In this document: one piece after another, positions 1 to 11,800 of the stretch | Position numbering within the stretch: the first letter of the stretch is position 1 | Layout: every line of letters begins with the position of its first letter | NCBI RefSeq assembly: GCF_042242105.1 | Contig: NC_092027.1 | Location: forward strand, 2,079,506-2,143,505 | Direction: 5' to 3' | Length of the DNA stretch: 64,000 nt | DNA from: Pempheris klunzingeri | Taxonomy: Eukaryota > Chordata > Actinopteri > Acropomatiformes > Pempheridae | Notes under the pieces: model-generated | What the model saw: the letters and a program-made list of their open reading frames with translations, nothing else | The model's database searches: none | Told to the model about the DNA's origin: nothing | Made by a program: the position numbers and the translations under genes

Positions 1-268
1 GTTAGATTCAGATCATTTGCTTCACCTCTCTTCATCCTCACATCATAACTCATTGACACATTAAGAAGACATATCTGTGTTTGGAGGAGTGTGACTCTGC
101 GTTAATGAACACCAGATGTAGTGGAGGAATAAATCATGTGTCTAAGAGAAACAAATAAAGTTTCTAAGATAAAAAAAAGAAATAAAAACGTGGACTGAAT
201 GGTGTATTTGCATTGTTGTCGAGCACTTTGTGAGTGAACATGTGATCTCAGTAGGTGTAGAGACTCAC

Positions 269-308
269 CAGCAGTGTGCAGGAACTTCTTTAGTACGGAG
301 ACTCGACC
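269..308 (-). CDS. candidate tail exon of the CEACAM-like gene (uncertain)
   Basis: A 40-nt stretch is bounded on the minus strand by TTTTCTCTTCTCAG and GTGAGT, both strong splice sites. Spliced to the transmembrane exon (phase 2) it would read VESPY then stop, giving a very short tail, RQKVPVESPY. In another frame it is open (GRVSVLKKFLHTA), so it could instead belong to another transcript. The intron would be about 8.4 kb. Confidence 0.22.
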
Positions 309-309
309 C

Positions 310-2400
310 TGAGAAGAGAAAACACAGATTAGTGACCTCGGCACCACCGGATGATCTCCACATGATCTCCGCTATCACCTAGGAGGACTGTTTATGGGTT
401 CGGATGGTACGAACGCTGAGGATAAACAAGATTAGATGGACTCAAATATGACGACACTGCGTCCGAACTGCGATGAAATGTTATGACATGTTGTTATGAA
501 AGGACAGATGTTTGTTAACTCGCGGACACCTTTATCTGACTGCATCGTTATTCCCTTGGCACACTGTCAGGGTGATGTAACCTCACACACACACACACAC
601 ACACAGTATCTGTTTGGAGGTTAAAACCACAGAGGAAGAGGGTGAAGCATCGTCATAAACATGCACTTAAACTCTTTAAAACATGGTTTCTCTTCAGCGA
701 TTTGGAGAAAACTAAATTTAGCTCCTCAAAGACAGTTTGAGGACATTTTGATGAATGTGGAAGTGATGCTGAGAGGCTGGATGATTTTAAAGTTCCAGGA
801 CTTCAGCGTTAAATCCTCACCGACTGAACTGTTAAACTATCGACCTGCTCGGCCACATCTGCGTTTGCTCTTCACGAAACCCTCCGTGAGGCCTCGGCGA
901 CCGCAGAACAAACACCAGCCGGCGCCTTTAAGAAATATCTTTGTGTTGAGTCAGTGAATCTTATCGAAGAAAGTGCGATACAGCGACAAACAGAAACAGC
1001 AGGGTTCAAACCTCCACGACGAGAAAAAGAGTGGAGCGGATAAAAAAAGGGGAAGTGTGAAAAGGTCAGAAACACCTGAAGGAGTCAAAGATCAAACACA
1101 GAGAGGTGGAGAATGTGACGATCCGGCCCTTCAGCTGTTTATCTGTGAGTTTACTCAGCGGCAGAGAAGAAAGACGAGAGCGGCGACAGACAGGGTGGAG
1201 CCACGTTCGTCTGTCTGAGGAAACCTGAGCCGCCATTTTGGTGATCTTAGTCCCTTTGTTTTTGTCTGTCTGGTGACTCTTGACCTCTTCATCCTGGTTG
1301 TGCCCTTAAAATTCATCGATTTAGTTTGGAGTTTTACTTGCTGTTGAGCTGATCGGTGCTCAACCTCCACCTAAAGATGGAGGACAGATCCACAGTTCTC
1401 AGACCTGTTCTGTGTGACTGCAGAACAAAGACATCGATTACTGTCTGGATGAATCGTATTTGCTCTATGAACTGTCAGTTTAAAAAAGGCTTCAGGTAAA
1501 GATGACATGTTTGCTAACAATGAATCATTTATCATATTAGTTTAATGCTCTACTTCTCTAGTTGTTGCAGCTCCACAGAAAAAAAGATGGTTTGGATTCT
1601 GAGAACTTGGTTTACTAGTAAGTTCATTAATAAAGTGCTGGAAAAGAAACTCCTTGTTAGTTGGAATAATTATAATCACAAAACTACATTTGCATGCTAC
1701 ACAGGTATTATTTTAAAGCCAGCATGTGTCACTTTAACTGTTATGCTCATCAACAGGTGGAAGAAGGTCATGAAGTCCAAGACAGCAATCGACTTTTCAT
1801 TTGTAAAAGTAAGAACGAGCTTTTTTCTGCTCTCAAAAGTCGCCGTCTTGATTAAATTCCTCTTTTCATTAGAGGACACACAGATTTGTATTCTACCTTT
1901 TTCATTATGAGTGATCCCTTTCTTGCTCCTATATTATAGGATAATGTTCTTTAAAGCTCTGCTTTCTTCTGAAAAGAGTCCAGGCTTATCGTCCGGGCCA
2001 CAAGTACTGAAACATTACTGCATCAAAAGAAGTGAAACCGAGTGACAGGCGACTCGAGGTCACAGAGAAGAAGCTGTGGCTTGATCAGGCAGACAAACAG
2101 AAATGAAACAGATGGAACAGGAGAATATAAATGAGGAAATGGAGGGCGAACGAGGGATGAAGAGGCAGCGACACAGACGTGAGCTGAGTAAGACGAGTGC
2201 AGACATGACAGCGACATTCCTCCCATTCTGAGCGCCGGCCTCGCCCTCGTCAGCCAGAGACGCCTCCCGTTAGGAAGCAAAGGTCAGCTCGTCTAACTCC
2301 ACTATTTATTGATCCGGCTCCCATTTTATCATGATTATTGCAGCAGAAGTTACCATGGAAACCGCTTATAATGATCATCTCTGTCTGGTAAAGTCAAAAA
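310..2400. other. noncoding stretch, no gene recognised
   Basis: Contains a (CA)n tract at about 584-605 and short unsupported ORFs without splice or domain support. I see no gene. If exon 269-308 belongs to the CEACAM-like gene, this is part of its last intron. Confidence 0.5.
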
Positions 2401-2499
2401 AAAAAAGCAGATTACTTGATAAGCCACTTAAAAATGCATTTATTCTGTAATCTAGAGCCCAAAAACTGTGACGTGCTCTTGGATATGATGCTTTCCCAC

Positions 2500-2830
2500 C
2501 AGCACCTGCTCGGCCTGCAGGGTTCTCCACCAGGTGATAAGACCTGGATGAGTCACGAGAGCGACTCGTTCACAAGAATCCAACCCGCCATTTTTTTAAA
2601 ACCCTGGAAACAGACCGGGTGTTTTTATTATTAACGCTCCAGGTCCTCAGTTGTGTTTGTGTTTGTGTTTGTGTCACATGCAAATTACACCACCGGAGTT
2701 TCAGGCCGCCTTGCTATGACGACCAAGTCGAGCTAAAACTGAGTGATGGAAAAGAGAAATGTTCTGTGCCGCTGCTAAATGTAGCCCTATAGTTTTTTGA
2801 GGACGTGCAGTCGAGCTAAAACTCCTTTCT
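2500..2830. repeat. diverged relative of the 8101-8572 inverted-repeat element
   Basis: The block around 2547-2602 (GAGAGCGACTCGTTCACAAG then AACCCGCCATTTTT) and the block around 2693-2735 (ACCGGAGTTTC, CTTGCTATGACGACCA) both match the interior of the MITE at 8101-8572, in the same order and strand. Terminal repeats are not preserved, so this looks like an old degraded copy. Confidence 0.55.
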
Positions 2831-2839
2831 TAGGAGCAG

Positions 2840-3720
2840 TTGTTTAATGTTTAATCCAGAATCTTAAATCGATCAAAAACAAGCTGCAGCAAACATCTGT
2901 CACGTCCGTCCGCATCGCTGTGAGTAAAAGCCTTTCGGTGGCATGTTGGTCCTGTCTGCAGCTAATAAAGCTGAGTTACAGGAGATGAGGAGCCTGCAAA
3001 GAAATAAATTCCTCAATATCCAACGTGTAATTACGACTGGGGGGGGTGACGTGAACGGGTTTTCCCAGATGTCAGCTTGTTTTTCTGCACGCAGCATCGA
3101 GAGGAAGAGATAGAAGAAGGGTTTTGAACCAGAGCAGCATGAAGGACTCTCTCACTGGTCTTTTCCCAGTTCGGTTTACTGGTTTTAAAAGATTCAACCA
3201 AAATATAACACGTTGATATCCATTTATCTCAGCAGCCCTGAGATACTCAACACTTCCCTGTTATTATTTCAAAATAAAGCTTTTATCTCTCAACTCAATC
3301 TATCAGATTACAAAACAACCACAGAGTGAAGACGTGTGGTGAATTACAGGGTGAAGTTTGCAGAAACAACTGACTTATTGCCCTTCAATCAAGACTTTTG
3401 TGATAGATAGTGTATTTTTATTAAAGACGCCAGTTTCTTTTTACTTCCAACATAATTTCAGGACAATGTAAGGAGTAGATTTGCTGAGAGAACCTTTAGA
3501 AGTAGTCCCTGTTGTCAGGGGGGGGGGGGGGGGGGGGGGCAGCATGCAGCCTGACAGGTGAAACCCAGGGTTTAAAAAAGCCCACAAACAAACTGCTGCT
3601 GCTCATTAAGCGTTTGTCTGGAAATCACAACATGTCGATCCAGAGCCGTGGTCATGATGATGGAGAGGAAAACCAGCCAATCAGTGGTTCACCTGAGAAC
3701 AAGCAGCCACCTGGGGGCAG

Positions 3721-3764
<44 letters not shown>

Positions 3765-6700
3765 CGGAGGAGGAGGAGGAGTCGAGCTCTGAAATAGACA
3801 TTAAGGTTACTGATCACTTCCTCTGTGTAGTTTCTGTGAACCTAATGGACATCGAGCAGTTTAACAATTTGACCATTTCTTTGTTTAACTTAGTTTAATT
3901 CTAGACTGACGACTGTATGAATGTATTTTTTAAATCAGAATGTGACTTGTAGCTGCGCTGCCTCTTGAGGAAGTGCTTTTCTCTATTATCTCATAATGAA
4001 TGGGCAGGAGTGGGGGGGCAGGTGTGGTAAGATCCTTAAATTCACTCACATTTATCAAGAGAAGTCATTCTTTGGTTCAAAGTAACTCCAGCTTCTGCAG
4101 ATAAACGTGACGGAGAGTTCCTCCCTGTGAATTCAGGTGAGCTGCCTGATTAATCTGTGTGTTCTGCTCCTTTGAGCCCTCTGATAAATACAGGTCTTGC
4201 CTGATTTTATCAGTTAAATCCCCTCTTGTGATGAATCGCACAAAGTTTCCTCACACATGGGTCGGCCTGTATGGGGGCAGGTGGTTTCAGTGTTTTGTAC
4301 AAATTGCTTTTCCTCAAAGCTTAAAGTCTGCACCTGCAGGAGCTGCTGAATCTGCTGATTCCCTTTTTTCATTAAAAGCTCATACGGGCTCCTGTTCGAT
4401 TATCAGAGGACAGAATCTTTATTTGCAGTCCCTCTCCCGTGCCTCCACACAGCAGGTGTGTCTGTTATTGTAACCTGCACAGAACCGGTTTTGGTTTGAG
4501 ACCTCCAGGACAAGGACATTGTTGTGCAGTGAGGTCATTTTTCTTTAAAAGTCTTGGTTTTTAAAAGAAAATCTGTTGCTGGAGGGCCGTCAGGCTTAAT
4601 GTTACAGGATTAAAGTATGTTCCCAGTTTGATGAGGGACTCACAGTCAACGAATGAGCAAACGAAATATGTTCAAGTGGCCGTGACACAAACAGGATATT
4701 TCTGATCTGTGCGCTTCATTCACTGCTGAAGATACTGAACCCCGAACGTGTGCGTGTTCAAGACAGAAGACATGAACTACTGAGCTCTACCACTAAAAAC
4801 ACACCACCTGGGCGACTTGTTCCTTTATCACCGTGGACACACACCATCCTGCTGCCACGGAGACTCACTAGAGACCCAAATATGGATTAATCCACCGCTG
4901 AAAATAGTCCCCAAAAGATGCACCAGTCTTGTTTTGTGTGTGTAAAACCTAGAATGAATGACACTTCGAGAAATTACTTCTTTGTAAGGTGTTTTTTAAA
5001 GATTTCCGTCTTTAGTAGCCAGTGGGCTTCACGCTGACATGCTGTCGGTTGGTTTCTGCACCCCGGAAAACACAAAGTAACGTCAGAAAAAGTCTCATAG
5101 AGATGTCTAACTAATGTTTAGCCCTTAACGTGGCAGCATGTTTGCTGATGTAACCACTTAAATAATGCAAAGACTACACCTCCAAGTCCTCCGTACTCGT
5201 ATCTATGCATCCGTCTGTCAGCTGAAGTCGTCCTGTGTCTTTAACTCTGCTGTCAACACTCTTCTTCTTCTTCTTCTTCTTTTTTTTGTTGCACTTCTCT
5301 TCCGCTCAGACGTCTGACAGACGATGTGTGTTCATGTGCAGCTTATCACACAGACACATTTTGATGTCTGGAGATGTCTGACAGTTCTAATTAAAGTCCT
5401 GCCTTCCTTGTCTTTCCATCTTTTTGACCCACTTCTTTGGCTTTGACCTCCATTCCCTTATTCCTCCACTTCCACTTCCAACAGAACAAGGCAATCAGCT
5501 ATATTCAGGTAGGAAAGTGAATCCAAACCAGGCTCCTCCATTTGCTAGAAACATCTAAAATGAATCCCAGACCATCACCTGAGGGTGTCGAAGACACAGA
5601 AATCAGGATCTGTCACTCAGACCTCCATTAACAACAGCGACGTGAAGAACAAAGGCCCTCTGTCATCGGTGCTGACGCCCTCTAACAGTGAAACAACGGC
5701 GGGACAGACAAGTCAATCATCCTGAGGCCCCCCGGAGGTGCCGAGAGGCGCTCCACAGTGGAACGCCACCTCTAGCTTAGACACCTGATGACCTGTGTGG
5801 CATCACGTGACCATCCGGCTCTGTCAGCGCTCTGCTTCACCAGCGGCAGAGTTTGTTAACGGACAAGTCCGAGAGTAGAGGGGAGGAGACGCTTAAAGCT
5901 CACACCTGCAGACGCAAACAGTCCTCCAGGATGTTTTCAAAGACCTGCAGGATGAGAAAACCATCTCCCGCTGTCTCTAACAGATTTACATATCAGTAAA
6001 AGTGTCTATTTGCCCCTGGGGGTAAATGGGTTAGTATGAAGAGCATAAAAAAGACAAACAAAAACGGATGCAGTGGGTAAGTGGGTCTAAACACATGACC
6101 TGGTTTGTAATAACTAGTTTGAGTTCTCAGTTGCAGGATGGTTAGACAACAGCACTACCTGATAACAGTAGGATGGGAAAAGATCACATGGGACATGGAA
6201 AGCGTCTTTCTAGCAGAAAGCCTTGGGGGCAAACTTCCCTCACGTGCAAGCTAAGCGTCTCAACGCTGGAGGCACCAAAGTGACACACACCTGGCTGCAT
6301 ATCAGCATTGTTGGACACCGACACCTGCGTGCAAACAGTAACAGCAGGCAAGACTGAAGACTAAAGGGCCAAATATACTTCAAGCACGGCACGAATCACT
6401 TCCTAAACCTCTTCAGGTTGGCTGCTAGCTGTTGTATACAGTAATAGTGTAGTAACAGTTACGAGGAGGGAGGATCAACAGTCGCCAAGCAGGAGCTCCA
6501 TGAAAACAGGAAGGAGAAACAAAAGGTGAATGACGACGTAGAAGGGAAATCACTTTTCCCTCAGAGGTAACGTTGTGGATTTAAATTCCCCGAGTGCTTT
6601 AGCAGCTGTGTGTTTAAGAGCTGCAAACTCTCGGCCTTCAAATTGCCAAATTCAGGACTCTCTCAGTCTGTCACTGACTCATCCGTTTGTTCTTTGTGTC

Positions 6701-7599
6701 AGAGCTGCAGCTTCCTGTCGAGCTCCTCGGTGTGTTGAAACCTGACAGGATGTGGCGCTGGTTTGCATCACCACTGCTGTTTATGAAGAACGCACCGCTC
6801 AGGTGTGAACAGATCTAATCTTTCACCACAGTCGGTTGCATTTGATTTCAACTGCTGCTTTAAGTAATTCGGGGAAAATTCAAGTGGAGTCTGTTGTCGC
6901 GAGTTCTTCTGTTGCCAAGGCCAGAAAATAGATATTCAAGGTATTAATTTTTTTAAGTAGCTCAAGTCAAAGCTCAACTTTTCATTCTTCCAACTGCAGT
7001 CTGAGCATAATCACTATTAAGTTATGTTTTGACAAAATAAATCTCATCACAGAGTTCATGTAGCTGCTGCTTCCACGGTCAGTGGTGGTATTTAAAAAGA
7101 CGGGAGGTCCTTCAAGTACAGAGAGGAACATGAGGAGAGAGGAATCAAAAGCAACAGAACAGCTACTAAAAAGGAGCACGTGAGATCGTTTTGTCGACTC
7201 GTATCTTAAAGTAAAGGAAAATGCCGCCAGTAATTCAACTTCATTCCAAAGCAAATGCTGCAATAAATTGTGTTTAAAGACGATTTCAACACGACAAAAT
7301 CTTCTCTGAAGGTGGATGAACAGTGACAGTTACCACAGTTACCACAGTTACCACAGTTACCACAGTGACGGTTACTGTTGCCATAGTGTTGGAGGGCGTG
7401 GACGCGCAGCAGAGTGTGTGTGTGTGTACACGCAAGCATTTGTACGTGTGTGTGTGTGTGTGTGTGTAACCATGCGTGCGCATTAGTCCGACATGTTGCA
7501 AGACGCCGAGGCGTGAGAGGAATGAAAAGAATTTACTCGAAGGTCACAAAGTGGCAGACATGTCTGCGATACGTACCGACACACAAAATGACAGATATC

Positions 7600-7645
<46 letters not shown>

Positions 7646-8100
7646 TCAGACAAAGAGGGTCAGATAACACACGCACACACACACACACACACATTAACCT
7701 GCTCTGTACAGACAGGCATTTTAACAGTGACGCATGAAATCATGGAGAAAACAGCAGCAAAGAAACTACTGGAAAAGCTTTTTTAGTGTTGAGAAATGTA
7801 GAAGAATATCACACATTTTTCAGTGACAAAACGCTGATAAGACAGATCTAAACACACCCACAGACTAATAACACTGCTTTTTTTTCCTCTGCCAAAGTAT
7901 GTGAACACTCCTGGGTGCATTTTCCCGGCTCTGGCCTGGTTTGTGTGAGTTCTTCCAACTTTGTGTCAACAGTGTGCGTCTGTCTGTTATTCCTGTTTCA
8001 ACATGACAAAGCCATCCAACACCTTTGGGATGAAGGGGAACACCGACAGTCAGAGGCCCAGACCGGAGGAGGATGTTACAGCAGCAGCAGAATCACATAA
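2840..8100. other. noncoding stretch with microsatellites
   Basis: Holds a 22-base G run (3518-3539), a (CA)n tract (3723-3762), (CTT)n (about 5262-5281), four copies of a 9-bp GTTACCACA unit (about 7329-7365), (GT)n (7414-7468) and two (CA)n tracts (7602-7692). The ORFs here run through these simple repeats. I see no gene. Confidence 0.5.
3518..3539. repeat. poly-G tract
   Basis: An uninterrupted run of 22 G on the plus strand. Such runs form quadruplexes and are prone to length errors in assembly. Confidence 0.9.
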
Positions 8101-8572
8101 GGCGCGTTTCCACCGGCTCGACTTGGCCCTACTCGACTCGACTCGGTACGCTTTAGGTAGCGTTTCCACCGGCCCTAGTACCTGGTACCTGGTACTGTTT
8201 TAGTACCTCCTGGCCGGGGTTCCAAGCGAGCTGAGTCCAGCCGTGAAGGTGACGTCACTGGACTGCAGGCCACTGATTGGCCAGGGAATCGCGTCACTGG
8301 ATGAGTCATGAGAGCGACTCGTTCACAAGAATCAAACCCGCCATTTTTAAAACACTTCACATAAACACTGTGGTCTAATGAAGAGGTGGCGGCGCTCCTG
8401 TGCTTGGTGGCTGACGACAAGATTCAGAGGGAGTTCGACGGGGCTACAAGAAACGCCACCGGAGTTTCGCTCCGTCTTGCTATGACGACCACGTTTGAGG
8501 TGGTACCTGGTGTAATGGAAACACAACCGTACCGAGTCGAGTAGGGCCAAGTCGAGCCGGTGGAAACGCGGC
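8101..8572. mobile_element. MITE-like DNA element with ~40-bp terminal inverted repeats
   Basis: The left end begins GCGTTTCCACCGGCTCGAC and continues GGCCCTACTCGACTCG. The right end is its near-perfect reverse complement, ending GTCGAGCCGGTGGAAACGC. About 470 bp long with no transposase ORF, so non-autonomous. A sub-terminal copy of the end motif (GCGTTTCCACCGG) recurs near 8160. I could not define a clean target-site duplication, so the superfamily is open. Confidence 0.8.
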
Positions 8573-8701
8573 TATATAGCTGTAATGTTTTGGTCACGTA
8601 GTGGACTAAGTCAGGGAACTGCCTCAGAACAAAAGCTTGGACGTTCTCTCCAGTCGCTCCAGTAAAGTCGAGCTCAAGTCTCCAGAAGGCTGAGTACTTA
8701 C

Positions 8702-8819
8702 GGTACTTTCTGTCTGCAGTACACGATCAGAGCGATGGCGGCAACAACAGCGACGATGACGGCGATGACGATGCCGGCGATGGCTCCGTCTGAGAGACCT
8801 TCATCCAGTGCTCCTTCTT
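8702..8819 (-). CDS. CEACAM-like exon 8: transmembrane segment
   Basis: Acceptor ATTTTTGCAG and donor GTAAGT. It encodes EEGALDEGLSDGAIAG, then a run of about 23 Ile/Val/Ala residues, then the stop-transfer end IVYCRQKVP. It ends in phase 2, so at least one further exon must supply the rest of the cytoplasmic tail. No continuation is visible in the next kilobases. Confidence 0.8.
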
Positions 8820-11800
8820 CTGCAAAAATAGAGCACAGTTCACATGTTAGGGAAGGCTGGGGTCCAATAGTCTTAACATTCTGCCAAGCATGCTTTGTAG
8901 TTAATTGCAGTAAAGTGTACTGACTGCATGTCTAAGGAGAGAAGCCACAGTGACTCATCGTGAGAGTAGAAAACAGTCTAACTGGGTCACGAACGCTGAG
9001 ACTTTACACACTGATTGACAAGTTATATGCACCATTGTCAAGACTCGACTGAAATTACGATGCTGACAACGTTCCAGCGCGAGATGATCACAAGAGGAAA
9101 ACCAGGAGGACTGCTGCTCGTTTGAGTGGAAATAAAGCTGAAGCTGAAAGTTGCTCAAAACTCTGGATAGATAATGTTTACGACCAACAAAGTCTAGGAG
9201 GGGAGACGGCCATTTTTGTGTGTTATCAGTTTTCTTCCTCGGTCAAAAAAGAAGGAAATATTGTCGAAGCAACTGAATTATTCTTAGGTCTTTAATATAA
9301 AGTGTTTCTCCTCAGTACTGCGGTCATTTAAGAACATGTTCATTAGTTTAGGCAGGACTTTGTCAGCCTTTGTTTGGAGTCTTATGCTTTGAGTTTAACG
9401 CTACCATTAGCGTTTTAGCCCCAGTGCTAAATTGACAGTAATTAGCTTGTTTGTCCGTCCACTGAAATGCCGCGATGGACAAACTACTCAAATATCTATT
9501 CAAACGTCCTCCTGTGTACATATTTAATCTAGTTTTCCAACGCCCAGAAAAGACACGACACCACAAACATGACAGACGAGCAGTTCTCATTGGTCAGAAA
9601 AGGCGCCATCTTTGCCTTCGGTATCCAGTTCATATAATACATCTGTGGTTAAGATGGCTGCAGGGATGTTACACACAAACATTAGCAGCATGTGGACGTT
9701 CACGTGCATGTAATAGTTATCATTTCAGTGTGCTAAATGTACAACTGAGACTGACAGCAAGACGAAGGAGTCCAAGCTGGACACAACTGCTAACATTAGC
9801 ACGTTGGGATGCCAAGTTAGCAGCTTGTGGATGTTAACATGCATGTAACATTTAGCGTAATGGCATGCTAGCATTAGCATTAAACTCATTTACAAGGAGT
9901 TGGCCACTAGTTTTGGAGGTTCACTGTGATGAAGCATTGGCAAAACCAAACTTGGGTGAATGCCATAAACAAATGAAAGGTAGTGCAGGACGCTGCTGCT
10001 GAGTCATGAACCGGTTGGGTTTCTTTTAACCTGTGCCATGACATAAGACACACAAGACTATTGTTGGCACAGCTCTGACCTCTGAGGTCTTCACGGTTGG
10101 TTGGTTGATTGTAATGAAGGTCTGCAGTGACAAACCTATTATTGCAGTAATAGCCCAACACTACCAGGACATTTTGTCCATCCATATCTGCAGCTGATGG
10201 AGACAACAGTGAGCGTATTCCTTTAAAAATCTAATCTGGGTTCCAGGCTACAGATAACAATCGTACCTTTGACGGACAGGGTGTGGGTGTACGTGCTGGT
10301 CTTGCCGGTAACAGCGTTGAATGCCACGCACGTGTACGTTCCAGTGTTTTTGTAAACAGCCGACTCGATCTCGTACTTGGCAATTTTCACCGCCGTCACT
10401 GTGCCGTTAAACTTCCAGGTGAAGTTGGCGGGAGGGATGGAGGCGGCAGAGCATGACAGCGTCACTTTGTCCTTCACCTCCACGGCCTTTTCGCCTTCCA
10501 CCACCGCTGGATCAGGACCATCTGGTGATAACACAAGAAGAAAAGAGGGTTTATTGGTAACAGAGCTGTGGCTCATTTTGCTCACTGTATGTAGGATCCC
10601 AGGTACAGGGAAGTCAATTAATGTCTGTTTATCTATCATTTTTATTATTATTATGGATTTCTGAATGAGCTCTGGACATGAAAGTGGTAATAAAATAAAT
10701 CACAGACAGAGCAACGCCCATAAATGCCTCCTGGTGCCACATGTTCAAGTCTCTCAGCAAAACAAACACTCACAGTTGACCATCATGTTGAAGGAGGCTT
10801 TCTCGGTCGTGACCGGGTTGCTGAGCTCACACTCGTACACCCCGTTGTCCTCCTTCTGCAGCACGTCGATCATTATGGAGGTCTTGTTGTCGGCGAACAG
10901 CAGGCGGGAGCTGGGAGCCAGAGGTTTGCCATCTTTCAGCCACTGTCTGGACATCATGGCACCAGTGGTCGCCTGGCAGCTCAGGTTGGCTTTGCTTGTG
11001 CCAGCAATGAGGGTTTCAGTGGGCCCAGTGATTTCAGTGCCTGAGATGGGCTCTGTAAACATTAACGGGAGAGAAAAATGTCCATTACATTGTACTTCAC
11101 CTTAAGGTCTTTCCTATTTGAATGACCTTTGATTTAATTTGATTATCTGGCAAACCAAGTTGCACTTTTGGTGGATAATAAACTTCACTAAATGAAACAG
11201 AACCTGGTTAAAACAAGTGACAGGCAGATGAAAAGTGCTGAACTCTTCAAGTTATAGGTCAAAGACAAAAAGGCACTCCAGTGATATTTCACAGAGAGAC
11301 TGAAAAAAACCCCTACATTTCCCATGATGCAGCTTGATAATGTCTTCAATTAGAGCACCTCTGCCTTGACAGGATAAGATAACCCTGATGACATCACTAT
11401 GACATCATCAGGGTTATTTTCTAATGCTTGAAAAACTCCTCCAGAGCTGCAGAGGACATTATAAACCAGCCAATACACTGATCTTCACCACCAAAACGCA
11501 GGTTGTGGCCAATGAAACACATGGAAGTGATTACGTTCTCCATATATAATAGATTTTATTCTTTTCTAGGAATCATATCAAAAGTCACTTTTAAAATAAT
11601 GCTGATTTTCTACTTATTGCATCAAGAATCAAAATGAATTTAAATCAAACAAAGGATTCCCAAACATTCCCACCTGTGGCGCACTCTCATACTTTAAAAA
11701 TTTTAACTATTTCAATCTGCCAAACGTCACCAAAATAAAATGTTCATGTCATTTGATCTTTCATGCAAACTCCTCCTCCTCCTCTTCCTCTTCCTCCTCC

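Noticed and set aside
3512-3898. 128-codon ORF on plus through poly-G and (CA)n
   Set aside because: It is made of Gly and Thr-His runs from simple repeats, with no domain and no splice support.
7206-7737. Several overlapping ORFs on both strands around 7.2-7.7 kb
   Set aside because: They run through (GT)n, (CA)n and a 9-bp tandem repeat; both strands are open for the same trivial reason.
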